A stretch of DNA of 64,000 nt from SIG440 sp045120135 (GTDB taxonomy: Bacteria; Bacillota; Clostridia; Monoglobales; Monoglobaceae). Location of the stretch: NCBI GenBank assembly GCA_045120135.1, contig JBGVEN010000001.1, positions 62,001 to 126,000 of the forward strand, in the 5' to 3' direction. The translations under genes and the position numbers were made by a program. The notes beneath the pieces were generated by a model. The model saw nothing but the letters and a program-made list of their open reading frames with translations, was not told the DNA's origin and made no database searches. Below are positions 16,219 through 23,901 of the stretch, one piece after another; within the stretch, counting starts at the first letter, position 1, and each line of letters opens with the position of its first letter.

Positions 16219-18012
16219 GTGAAAAACTTTATGGGAAGAGCTTTTGCTAAAATTAAAACTCTGTTCAAGGGGTCTAAATATACAGTAGCCGTGGTGGTAC
16301 TGTGCTGTACAGCTGCTGTTCTGACGGGCTGTTTTTTTGCATATGCAGCATCGTATGATAAAATTTTGCCCAATGTTTATGTTGAAGGCTTTGATGTTAG
16401 CAGAATGGATAAGCTTGACGCAGCAAAGGAACTTCGCTCAGCTTTTGCATTGGGAGTTTTGGATAAAAATGTAGTTTTTGAGTGTGACGGAAGCGAGAAG
16501 ACAGTGGCGCTTGATGACCTGAAGGTTGCTGTTGATGAAAATAAAACTGCTGAAAACGCATTTGAGGCGGGCAGAGATGGCGGTTTTGTAAAAAAAACAG
16601 CAAAGCTTTTATTGGCAGTTTTTAAAAAAACAGAAGTTCCCCTTGAGGTTTCGGTTGATGAAGCAAAGCTGGAAGAACTTATCTTGGAGCTTGCTGCCGG
16701 AAAAGAGGTTGAGCCGGAGTCGGCAGGCTACTCGATAGATGGCAAACAACTGACTTTGAAAAAGGGTCACGGCGGCAGAAAAGTCGACCGTAAAAAGGCA
16801 ATAGCGGGAATCCAAAAGGCTGTTGCAACGGCAAAATTTGATAAAATATTACTTGCGGTAGAGGAAATTAAAGCTGAAAAGGTTGATGTCAATAAGATTT
16901 ATGAGGAGTTGGTTGCTCCTGCAAAGGATGCAGAGTATAAATACGAAAACGGAGAAGTAAAAATAGTTGATGAAAAGGTAAAGGTAATCGTTGATAAGCA
17001 AAAGATACAACAGGCGTTTGAGGGCGATACCGAGGGGATGACATTGACTGTTGAAACAGAAACTCCCAAAATGACAGCAGCGCAGCTTAAGGAAATGTTG
17101 TTTCGCGACAGATTGGGAACATTCTCGTCAAGCTTTGCAGCAAGTACTGCCGCAAGGGCAAGCAATGTTACGCTAACTGCTCAGCGTATTAACGGATATA
17201 TTCTTATGCCGGGCGATGTGTTCTCGTATGATAAAACAATTGGCAGACGTACTGTGGCAAACGGCTTTCGTGAAGCTGGTGTTTATGTAGGGAATAAGGT
17301 GGAGAGCGGTATCGGCGGTGGAATTTGTCAGACCTCATCAACACTCTATTCGGCGGCACTTTACGCCAATCTTGAAATTGTCAGCAGAACCTCTCATTCG
17401 CTTCCGGTTTCTTATGTTCCGGCAGGAATGGACGCAACTATTGCCGAGGGTTACATAGATTTGAAAATACGCAACAATACCGAATATCCGGTGAAAATTG
17501 AAGCAATAGTGAATGGCAGAAAAATCACCTGCTCAATACTTGGTGTTTCTGTACCGGGACAGACGGTTGAACTTATTCACAGCACGATTTCAACTTCACA
17601 GCCACAGACCGAGCGTACCGAGGATGCGGCAATTCCAAAAGGCTATAAGCAGATTATCAATAAGGGTGCTCCGGGCTATACCGTGGCATCGAACCGTATT
17701 GTGAAAATGAACGGCGAGATTGTTAAAACCGAAAAGCTTACCCGAAGTGTGTACCGTGCGGCACCCATTGAGGAAGTAGTTAATCCCGCAGATAAGGATA
17801 CCCCGTCGGAAAGTCTTAAAGTATATACACCGGGAATGAAAATTCCCGAGCCGGTTGAAGAGCCTAAACCTCAGCCGGATATAAAAGACACACCACCAGA
17901 AGAAACGGTAGCACCACCGGCAGAACCATTGCCGGAAGAGCCTGTTAAGCCGGAAGTGCCCGCAGAGCCTGATGTTCAGCAGGAAATACAGGAACAAACC
18001 ATAACAGACTAA
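16219..18012 (+). CDS. VanW family envelope protein with proline-rich tail
   Basis: A 597-residue secreted or membrane-anchored protein. One N-terminal membrane segment (about residues 20-45) is followed by a YoaR-like peptidoglycan-binding-type region, then a VanW domain (core GYILMPGDVFSYDKTIG and GIGGGICQTSSTLYSAALYA), a G5-like segment, and a Pro/Glu-rich tail of about 60 residues. VanW domains occur in glycopeptide resistance clusters but also widely in clostridial envelope proteins with no resistance link; the biochemical role is unknown. The start is GTG 16219. An in-frame ATG at 16231 is the alternative. Confidence 0.85.
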   Translation: MKNFMGRAFAKIKTLFKGSKYTVAVVVLCCTAAVLTGCFFAYAASYDKILPNVYVEGFDVSRMDKLDAAKELRSAFALGVLDKNVVFECDGSEKTVALDDLKVAVDENKTAENAFEAGRDGGFVKKTAKLLLAVFKKTEVPLEVSVDEAKLEELILELAAGKEVEPESAGYSIDGKQLTLKKGHGGRKVDRKKAIAGIQKAVATAKFDKILLAVEEIKAEKVDVNKIYEELVAPAKDAEYKYENGEVKIVDEKVKVIVDKQKIQQAFEGDTEGMTLTVETETPKMTAAQLKEMLFRDRLGTFSSSFAASTAARASNVTLTAQRINGYILMPGDVFSYDKTIGRRTVANGFREAGVYVGNKVESGIGGGICQTSSTLYSAALYANLEIVSRTSHSLPVSYVPAGMDATIAEGYIDLKIRNNTEYPVKIEAIVNGRKITCSILGVSVPGQTVELIHSTISTSQPQTERTEDAAIPKGYKQIINKGAPGYTVASNRIVKMNGEIVKTEKLTRSVYRAAPIEEVVNPADKDTPSESLKVYTPGMKIPEPVEEPKPQPDIKDTPPEETVAPPAEPLPEEPVKPEVPAEPDVQQEIQEQTITD

Positions 18013-18014
18013 TA

Positions 18015-18049
18015 AAAAAACCTCCTTTTTTTGGAAAAGGAGGTTTTTT
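18015..18049. terminator. Bidirectional intrinsic terminator
   Basis: A 15-bp stem, AAAAAACCTCCTTTT with its complement, and a 5-base loop, between the convergent VanW and amidase genes. T runs occur in both directions. Confidence 0.92.
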
Positions 18050-18050
18050 G

Positions 18051-18608
18051 TTAGTCGGGATATCCCGTATAGTTTACAATGCCTTGGAATATTGCATCTG
18101 CAACCGCTCTTTGCCACGCAGGACTGTTCAGGTTAAGTGCCTCTGTCGGATTTGTCAGGTATCCAAGCTCGACCAGAACTGCCGGCATATTTGTGCGCCT
18201 GAGTACGGCAAAATTGGCTTGCATAACACCACGGTTGACTGAACCAAGCTCGCTTGCAACAGAATCAACAATTGATTGCCCAAGCCGTTCCGAGGTTGTG
18301 CCAAGTCGGTAGACATAGGCTTCGACCCCTTGCGCCGCGGGGTTTGCCGAACTGTTTGTGTGTATGCTGATGAAGTAATCTGCACCCCATTGGTTTGCCT
18401 GTGCGGCACGGTTTCTGAGGTCAGCGTTTTTGTCTTCCAAAACACCGCCGTCGGATGTGGTGCGGTAAAGTCTTACGTCAAAGCCTGCATCGCGGAGAAG
18501 TCTGGCAAGCTCCAGAGAAACATTAAGATTTACAAATTCTTCAGTTACGCCGTTGCCTACGGCTCCAGGGTCTGGTCCACCATGCCCCGGGTCTATGAAT
18601 ATCTTCAT
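18051..18608 (-). CDS. N-acetylmuramoyl-L-alanine amidase (Amidase_3), no signal peptide
   Basis: Zinc amidase of 185 aa cleaving the MurNAc to L-Ala bond of peptidoglycan. Zinc and catalytic residues are all visible: IDPGHGG, an early Glu (VTEEFVNL), SIHTNS, and VELGYLTN. The protein starts directly with MKIFIDPGHGG, with no signal peptide, like the sporulation mother-cell lysins CwlC and CwlH of Bacillus. Unlike CwlC it has no C-terminal SPOR repeats. A role in mother-cell lysis is an inference from architecture. Strong ribosome site AAAGGAGGTTC. Confidence 0.9.
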   Translation of the reverse strand: MKIFIDPGHGGPDPGAVGNGVTEEFVNLNVSLELARLLRDAGFDVRLYRTTSDGGVLEDKNADLRNRAAQANQWGADYFISIHTNSSANPAAQGVEAYVYRLGTTSERLGQSIVDSVASELGSVNRGVMQANFAVLRRTNMPAVLVELGYLTNPTEALNLNSPAWQRAVADAIFQGIVNYTGYPD

Positions 18609-18728
18609 AAGGAGAACCTCCTTTGTTTTTATAAATGGTCTTTATTCCATAATATGTAGTGTTATGGTAAATGGTTAAAATGTTTTAGAAAAATGTAATG
18701 TCGTTGTAATGGCTTTGTAACAATAGTA

Positions 18729-18737
18729 TGTTATACT
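18729..18737 (+). promoter_or_regulatory. Extended -10 promoter of the secreted protein gene
   Basis: TGTTATACT, an extended -10 element, about 60 bases before the start. No good -35 is seen at 17 bases, which is common for extended -10 promoters. Confidence 0.5.
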
Positions 18738-18795
18738 GTGTTTACGAAAATGAGAAACTCTCTGTTTTTGAGTGATTATAAAGGAGTAGATTATT

Positions 18796-19278
18796 ATGAG
18801 AAAGGTAATTACTGCGGTACTGCTGATAGCGGTTATGGTGTTCAGTCAGCTTGCTGTTTTTGCATCGCCTGATACTGTTGTGGCAGACAACGTTGGTAAT
18901 TCAAACGGGTTGGTTGTTGTTACCAGACCGAAGAACCAGAAGGATTCAACCTTTGACAATGCTTATATAATTTCGGGTTATGGTAAGGAAGGTACAACTG
19001 TTACATTATACAGTTTTTCGACAGAAGACGGTATCTATAAAAAGATTTACAACGAAACTCAGTATGTTGATGAAAACGGGGTAGCTCAGAAAGCAAATGT
19101 TGCATGCGAAGTTAAAATTGGAACATCAGGACTTTTTATGAATACAATCCCCCTCAGCCAGGGTTTAAATGATGTTCTTGTCCGTGCGGAGAATGGTGAC
19201 AAAATTCAGCTTATGAAGCTGTCACTTACAAAATACAGCTACAATCTGTTTGACATAATCAAATCCCTGACAGACTAA
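18796..19278 (+). CDS. Secreted protein of unknown function
   Basis: A 160-residue protein with a clear signal peptide (MRKVITAVLLIAVMVFSQLA, cleavage probably after VFA). The mature part is a compact beta-rich domain with segments YIISGYGKEGTTVTLYSF and GLNDVLVRAENGDK, reminiscent of bacterial Ig-like or adhesion-type folds (inference). I do not recognise the family. A ribosome site AAAGGAG precedes the ATG, and a terminator follows. Single-gene transcription unit near cell-wall genes. Confidence 0.8.
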   Translation: MRKVITAVLLIAVMVFSQLAVFASPDTVVADNVGNSNGLVVVTRPKNQKDSTFDNAYIISGYGKEGTTVTLYSFSTEDGIYKKIYNETQYVDENGVAQKANVACEVKIGTSGLFMNTIPLSQGLNDVLVRAENGDKIQLMKLSLTKYSYNLFDIIKSLTD

Positions 19279-19333
19279 GCAAAGGTTTTAGATACAGCGA
19301 TTGAGGTTGTGTAAAAAGTAAAGTGCTTACATT

Positions 19334-19366
19334 GAGGACGACCCAAGCGGGTTGTCCTCTTTTTTG
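19334..19366 (+). terminator. Intrinsic terminator
   Basis: An 11-bp stem GAGGACGACCC with GGGTTGTCCTC (one G-T pair), loop AAGC, then TTTTTT. It separates the secreted protein gene from the yycH-like gene. Confidence 0.9.
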
Positions 19367-19393
19367 ATTTTGTTGTAGAAAGGAGTAAAAGTG

Positions 19394-20839
19394 ATGCCAA
19401 AACTGACACGAAACGAAAAAATCAAATTTACTGAGCGGGCAAAGACTATTCTGATAGTATTGCTTGTTTGCAGCTGTTTAGCTTCGGGGTATTATGTTTT
19501 TGATATGTATCGTGATTTGGATGCTGTGCGCTCGTTTTGGCAAAACTCCGACCCTGTTTTGACACTTGACGGACAACAGACTTATCAAGGGTCGCAGAAT
19601 ACTCTCAAGGCGTTTCTGAAACTGTCCGAGCCGGAACTTATATTGATTAATAAAGTAGATGCAAGAGGCGAGATTTCGGTAGATGACGAAGCCTTTGCGG
19701 AAATTTCGGAAGTTGTTAATGATGTGATAAAGGAAACTTATTTTATACCCGACTCTGAATTTATTATGGCGGATATGGATGAGTGGAAAGCTGCCGTTGG
19801 AACTGATTCGGTATATATCAGATATGCCGGAATGCGCTCTACGGCATTTGAGGGCGAATTATATAAAACACCACAAAACGCACTTATATCTGTTGTTGAT
19901 GTGTATGAGGAAGTGTGTCTTGTTCCGGATGTGAAAAATGGCTTTGTGACAGTTTATATTCCCGATAAAGATTATAAAAATATTGTAAAGATAAAACTTG
20001 CAACCAAAGCGGTTGAGAAAATAGATTTGCTGGTAAAAAATTGTATTGATATCAACTCCAAAGCGTTTGCATTTGCTTTTGAACTGAATCTTGATAACCA
20101 TTCGGAGACCGAGGTGGAAACTTCGTCAATGTTGGTTGTTCCCACAACAGGCAAAACGGTGGCTGACATAGTTGTTGATGTGCCGAGAATATACAAAACA
20201 GGTCTTAATTTTATAAAAACAACAGATTTTACGATGGGTCTTATTGATATATTCGGCTATAACCAAAACACAGTCAGACAGTATGTAAACAGCGAGGATG
20301 CTTTGATTTTTGTAGGAGAGACAGGCACTCTCAGTGTATATCCGGAGGGTTATATTGAATATCGCACGCTTGGCAGCAGCGAAGGCGTTGTGCTTGATGG
20401 TCAATCCGGAAACGGCGTATACGGGGTAACCTCAAAGCTTATAAATATGATTGACAGTATTAATACAATTAGCGGTGTATTGCCGGAACTTAATGACAGT
20501 TCGTTGAAGCTTTCGAGCTTTTCTGTAGCAAACGGACAAACCTCCGCAGTACGAACGGAGTTTGATTATTATGTAGATGGTTGTAGGGTAAATTTTTCGA
20601 CCGGACCGGCAATCACAGCAATAATCAACGGTGGAGTTCTTACCGAGTTAAAAATGCATATTAAAACATTTAAAAAGACAGAAAGTGGCACCGAAATGCC
20701 GCCTGTGCTTGATGAACTTGGGAAATTTGTTACATCAAGTCCTCAGACAAAGTTTATAGAAAGTATTGAACCCGTATACAAATTCCGTCGAAGTGGTGAG
20801 AAAATTTTGGCAGAATGGGAAATACAGAAAGGAAATTAG
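19394..20839 (+). CDS. yycH: YycH-like regulatory protein
   Basis: A 481-residue single-pass membrane protein: short basic N-terminus, a helix at about residues 20-37 (TILIVLLVCSCLASGYYVF) and a large extracytoplasmic region. Architecture, length and pairing with a YycI-type gene fit YycH, which with YycI binds and tunes the WalK (YycG) histidine kinase controlling cell-wall metabolism. ATG 19394 is 8 bases from AAAGGAG; a GTG directly before it is possible. The walR-walK genes that normally precede yycHI are not here. Sequence similarity is too low by eye for certainty. Confidence 0.6.
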   Translation: MPKLTRNEKIKFTERAKTILIVLLVCSCLASGYYVFDMYRDLDAVRSFWQNSDPVLTLDGQQTYQGSQNTLKAFLKLSEPELILINKVDARGEISVDDEAFAEISEVVNDVIKETYFIPDSEFIMADMDEWKAAVGTDSVYIRYAGMRSTAFEGELYKTPQNALISVVDVYEEVCLVPDVKNGFVTVYIPDKDYKNIVKIKLATKAVEKIDLLVKNCIDINSKAFAFAFELNLDNHSETEVETSSMLVVPTTGKTVADIVVDVPRIYKTGLNFIKTTDFTMGLIDIFGYNQNTVRQYVNSEDALIFVGETGTLSVYPEGYIEYRTLGSSEGVVLDGQSGNGVYGVTSKLINMIDSINTISGVLPELNDSSLKLSSFSVANGQTSAVRTEFDYYVDGCRVNFSTGPAITAIINGGVLTELKMHIKTFKKTESGTEMPPVLDELGKFVTSSPQTKFIESIEPVYKFRRSGEKILAEWEIQKGN

Positions 20840-20840
20840 A

Positions 20841-21683
20841 ATGGATTTACGGCGTTTAAAGACAATTTTTATATTTGTTCTTGTTGCAATTAACATTATG
20901 TTTTTTGCTCTTATTAATAATGCCTTAAATTATGAAAAAGAGGAACGAAGGACAATGGCCGAAAGCTTAACCGCTCTTCTTGCGAAAAATATGATATATC
21001 TCCCTCAAAAGCTCCAAATACCTGATTCGCCGGAAATTTCGGGTTTCTATATTGAGAAAATGTTTGGTAGTAATGAAGAACTTATTTTAAGATTTTTGGG
21101 GAATGAGTATAAGGAAATTGAGCCGTATGTGTATACCGCAGCTGCAGGAGTACTTCATATTGAGGGCGATGAGTTCAGATTCCAAAATACTAATCCCAAA
21201 ATTCCGGTATCTGATTTTTCTGAAGAGAACATACGGAGGTTGTGTAATGCTGAAATGGAAAAGCTTGGAATTCCATCCGAGCCGTATATATTTGGTGGCG
21301 TAAATTTCGTAGATGAGGGTATTCGTGCTATTTTTACAATGCAGCATCGTGATAAAGTGTTTTTTGATGCATACGTATCATTTGATATATCTGAAAATGG
21401 TATAACTGCAGTCTCGGGAAGAAACCTTGTATCAGAGCTTACCGAAACCAACGGTAATGACAAATTTTACAGTATTATAAGTATTCTTCCTGACCTTGCA
21501 CGGAACAACAGGCTTGAGAAAAATGTCGCTCATACGGTGGTGAGTATAAAATCCGGTTATTATATCGGCAGCACGGCAGAAAGCTATCGCAACATCCTTG
21601 CTATCCCTGTGTGGCAAATTGCAACGGATTCGGGGCAAATCCTTTATTATGATGCCCGTAACGGTCAGTTTATAGATGAATAG
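20841..21683 (+). CDS. yycI: YycI-like regulatory protein
   Basis: A 280-residue protein with the typical YycI start MDLRRLKTIFIFVLVAINI, one membrane helix and an extracytoplasmic domain with PepSY-like beta segments. The ATG at 20841 is directly behind GAAAGGAAATTAG. An in-frame ATG at 20766 lies inside yycH and is not likely. One base separates it from the yycH-like gene, so they are translationally coupled. In Bacillus, YycH and YycI form a complex through their membrane helices that modulates WalK. Confidence 0.65.
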   Translation: MDLRRLKTIFIFVLVAINIMFFALINNALNYEKEERRTMAESLTALLAKNMIYLPQKLQIPDSPEISGFYIEKMFGSNEELILRFLGNEYKEIEPYVYTAAAGVLHIEGDEFRFQNTNPKIPVSDFSEENIRRLCNAEMEKLGIPSEPYIFGGVNFVDEGIRAIFTMQHRDKVFFDAYVSFDISENGITAVSGRNLVSELTETNGNDKFYSIISILPDLARNNRLEKNVAHTVVSIKSGYYIGSTAESYRNILAIPVWQIATDSGQILYYDARNGQFIDE

Positions 21684-21727
21684 AAATAGCCGAAACTTCC
21701 GCATTTGCGGAAGCTTCGGCTATTTTT
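21684..21727. terminator. Bidirectional intrinsic terminator overlapping a small gene's stop
   Basis: A long stem AAATAGCCGAAACTTCCGC against GCGGAAGCTTCGGCTATTT, one mismatch, then TTTTGA. It ends the yycHI transcript. The stop codon of the small minus-strand ORF lies within the right arm. Confidence 0.9.
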
Positions 21728-21863
21728 GATGTTTGTTTTTTCGCTTCTTTGCAGTTTCAAGATATGACGGGATTTTTCTGGGCTTTCCGGCATCGTTGTC
21801 ACGGGGAGTATCCTCAAAAAAATCGTAATCGTCGTGCTTGTCACCAAGAGGAATAAATTTCAC
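21720..21863 (-). CDS. Small hydrophilic protein of unknown function
   Basis: A 47-residue ORF starting at GTG 21863, seven bases after AGGGTGAT. The sequence begins MKFIPLGDKHDDYDFFED, continues with a charged, proline-containing middle and ends in a very basic KKRKNKHQK tail. It is shorter than usual annotation limits. The coding call rests on the ribosome site, the position between a terminator and a divergent promoter, and an acidic-to-basic composition unlike random AT-rich translation. Not recognised. Confidence 0.5.
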   Translation of the reverse strand: MKFIPLGDKHDDYDFFEDTPRDNDAGKPRKIPSYLETAKKRKNKHQK

Positions 21864-21909
21864 GGCAAGTATCACCCTATAACAAAAATATTTATATTAC
21901 ATATTATGG

Positions 21910-21938
21910 TTGATTTTATGAAAAATATTCTGTATAAT
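21910..21938 (+). promoter_or_regulatory. SigA-type promoter of the TPR gene
   Basis: TTGATT, a 17-base spacer and a perfect TATAAT, about 43 bases before the ATG. Confidence 0.8.
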
Positions 21939-21980
21939 ACATGGTATGAAAAATTTTTCAGAAGAGAAGGGACGATTTAA

Positions 21981-22730
21981 ATGCTTGTTTATATAACATT
22001 TCTTGCATTGCTTATTATGATTTATCTGAGAAGAGCTGAAATTCCGGCATTTTATGCAAGAATTCAGTTTTCAAAAGGAAATATAGATAAGGCTGTAAAG
22101 TGGTTTTCGATTGCCAACAGACTTGGCCCACTTAAACCATCAAGCCAGATGTATTACGGCTATATTTTACTTCGTACAGGAGATATCAACGCTGCAGAGC
22201 AGCTTTTGACCCACGCATCGCTCAAGGCAAAAAAAGATCCTCTTAAAAGGCGTATCAAGGCACTGCTTTCCCTTGCTGTGTGGAAGCGTGGCGATTTGGA
22301 CAGCGCAATTGAGATGATGGAGGATGCAATATGTTCGGTAAAGCTTACAAGCTTTTACCAAAACCTTGGTCTTATGTATAACATCAAGGGTGACAGACAA
22401 AAAGCTCTTGCGTTTAACCTTGAAGCTTACGATTATAATTCGGACGATATGGTTATTATGGATAACCTTGCTGAAGCGTATGCGCTTTGCGGTGAGACCG
22501 AAAAGGCAAAGGCTCAGTACGAGGCTCTTCTCAAAAAAGAACCGCATTTTCCCGAACCTTACTATAATTATGGACTTTTGTTAATTAATCAGGGTCAGAA
22601 AGAACGCGGAATTGATTTAATCCGCCAGTCACTTGATAAACGCTTCACATTTTTGAGCGTGAAAACTAAGGAGGAAGTAGAGACGCTTCTTGCAGAAAAA
22701 CTGGCTGAAAATAAAGAAGAGCGGAATTAG
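21981..22730 (+). CDS. Membrane-anchored TPR protein
   Basis: A 249-residue protein with a short N-terminal membrane helix (LVYITFLALLIMIYL) followed by about five tetratricopeptide repeats, for example NIDKAVKWFSIANRLGP, DLDSAIEMMEDAI and ETEKAKAQYEALLKKEP. TPR repeats are protein-protein scaffolds, so a specific role cannot be deduced. Its C-terminal codons lie in a hairpin shared with the opposite gene, whose stop overlaps its own. Confidence 0.8.
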   Translation: MLVYITFLALLIMIYLRRAEIPAFYARIQFSKGNIDKAVKWFSIANRLGPLKPSSQMYYGYILLRTGDINAAEQLLTHASLKAKKDPLKRRIKALLSLAVWKRGDLDSAIEMMEDAICSVKLTSFYQNLGLMYNIKGDRQKALAFNLEAYDYNSDDMVIMDNLAEAYALCGETEKAKAQYEALLKKEPHFPEPYYNYGLLLINQGQKERGIDLIRQSLDKRFTFLSVKTKEEVETLLAEKLAENKEERN

Positions 22731-22744
22731 TCCTGCTCTTCTTT
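22713..22744. terminator. Terminator hairpin containing both convergent stop codons
   Basis: AAAGAAGAGC at 22713-22722 pairs with GCTCTTCTTT at 22735-22744, with GGA/TCC inside. The stop codons of the TPR gene (22728-22730) and of the DUF5662 gene (22727-22729) both lie in the loop region. Confidence 0.6.
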
Positions 22745-23275
22745 GCTATTATAATCCTTTATTTTTTTGATATGTCTGAACGCTGCGGCTTCGCCTTGCT
22801 CGGCAAGTATTATAAGCCAGCTCTCCAAAAGCGCTGAGGTTTCAGGATGTATGGAGCGGTTTGCCATACCTCGCTGAAAATATTCAAGCGGATGTTTTTC
22901 GGAATAGTTTTTGCCTTGATAGATTTTGCTTGCGGCAATCCGGTCGCAAAACATCTCTTTGACAAATTTGATGGGCATTTTTACAGGACCAACCCGTTTA
23001 GTTTGGGGGTTATAGTCTGTCCAGTATTCAAAGTGATGGCGGTTTCTGCCCTTGTGATGCATCCACGCAGAAGAATATCCAAAGTTCTCTCGTTCGGCTT
23101 CGTTGGGACTTCTTGTTCCCTTATAAAATCGTGCTCCGGGCAAAAACTCGTACGGGGAGTACTTTGAAAGGTCGTGAAGCAGACCCCGAAACGGAATTCC
23201 GGCTTTGAAACAATGAACAATAACCTTGTGCCTGTGTTTTGTTATTGTGCGAAAATGACCAAGTGCGTTTGACAT
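22727..23275 (-). CDS. DUF5662 family protein
   Basis: A 182-residue soluble protein rich in His. HDLSKYSPYEF and HHKGRNRHHFEYW suggest a metal-binding, HD-domain-like helical fold, and the whole resembles the DUF5662 family of Firmicutes and phages (from memory). No activity is established. I start at ATG 23275 (MSNALGHFRTITKHRHKV), ten bases after TTGAGGA; the longer frame to 23326 has no ribosome site. Confidence 0.75.
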   Translation of the reverse strand: MSNALGHFRTITKHRHKVIVHCFKAGIPFRGLLHDLSKYSPYEFLPGARFYKGTRSPNEAERENFGYSSAWMHHKGRNRHHFEYWTDYNPQTKRVGPVKMPIKFVKEMFCDRIAASKIYQGKNYSEKHPLEYFQRGMANRSIHPETSALLESWLIILAEQGEAAAFRHIKKIKDYNSKEEQD

Positions 23276-23342
23276 ATATTTATCCTCAATTCGATTAAAA
23301 TTCGTTTTATTTTTATAGTATATCACAGTTGCTCGGAAAAAT

Positions 23343-23380
23343 CAAACAACGGCTCAAAAATTTTTTGAGCCGTTGTTTTT
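23343..23380. terminator. Bidirectional intrinsic terminator
   Basis: AAACAACGGCTCAAAAA pairs with TTTTTGAGCCGTTGTTT, 17 bp, with T runs on both sides. It closes the Cys-rich microprotein transcript and separates it from the DUF5662 gene. Confidence 0.9.
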
Positions 23381-23389
23381 ATTCAGGAA

Positions 23390-23491
23390 TTAGCAGCCGC
23401 AGCCACAGCCTGAGTTACCGTTATCACAGCAGCAGCTGATGATAAGAATTAAAACGATTATCCAGAGACAGCTATTGTTACCGAAACACAT
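23390..23491 (-). CDS. Cys-rich single-helix microprotein (33 aa)
   Basis: Starts MCFGNNSC, continues with a strongly hydrophobic helix LWIIVLILII, then a Cys cluster SCCCDNGNSGCGCGC to the end; 9 of 33 residues are Cys. A consensus ribosome site AAAGGAGGTG lies upstream. Too short for most gene finders. The organisation (small polar head, one helix, Gly/Cys tail) recalls clostridial high-Cys microproteins that databases label loosely. Cys content suggests metal binding or disulfide cross-linking, as in spore coat proteins (inference). Confidence 0.75.
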   Translation of the reverse strand: MCFGNNSCLWIIVLILIISCCCDNGNSGCGCGC

Positions 23492-23533
23492 ACAGTGGGC
23501 ACCTCCTTTCAAAAACAAAATGAACGAAAGTCC

Positions 23534-23686
23534 TTAGTCGCAGCAGCAGTTGTTGTCACGAGCAGAACCACCATTGCAACCGTTGTTGCAACCGAAGTCA
23601 GAGCCGCAACCGCAGCAACTGATAAGGAGAATGAGGATAATAATCCACCAGCAGTTATTACCTCCGCATCCGCCAAAGCATCCCAT
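23534..23686 (-). CDS. Cys-rich single-helix microprotein (50 aa)
   Basis: Paralogue of the gene after it. It starts MGCFGGCGGNNC, then a hydrophobic helix WWIIILILLI, then SCCGCGSDFGCNNGCNGG and the end RDNNCCCD; 13 of 50 residues are Cys. The ribosome site GGGAGGTG stands 8 bases from the ATG. It precedes the 33-aa paralogue by 42 bases on the same strand, so they are likely cotranscribed. Function unknown. YjcZ-type sporulation peptides have a similar small-head-plus-helix layout. Confidence 0.75.
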   Translation of the reverse strand: MGCFGGCGGNNCWWIIILILLISCCGCGSDFGCNNGCNGGSARDNNCCCD

Positions 23687-23841
23687 ACACTAGCACCTCC
23701 CGATGAAATATTTATTCTTGAATTCAACTTTATCTTGGGTGTCTTCTGAACTTTTAATTTGTAAGTATAATGTATTATACGGAGAACTTTAAAAGGTGTG
23801 ATTTGTCCGGTAAAATATTTTTAAAATAAGATAACATTTTA

Positions 23842-23870
23842 TTGACGAAGCAGATATAATTTGGTAAAAT
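23842..23870 (+). promoter_or_regulatory. SigA-type promoter of tmk
   Basis: TTGACG, a 17-base spacer and TAAAAT, about 31 bases before the tmk start. Confidence 0.8.
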
Positions 23871-23901
23871 AATTATACTGTGAAAGCAAGGAGAAAATAA
23901 A

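Noticed and set aside
16219..18012. Glycopeptide resistance locus based on the VanW protein
   Set aside because: No vanA/H/X/Y/R/S genes nearby; VanW domains are common in clostridial envelope proteins without resistance.
21665..21847. 60-codon minus-strand ORF overlapping the terminator after yycI
   Set aside because: The alternative frame 21720-21863 has the ribosome site and sensible composition; this one runs through the whole hairpin.
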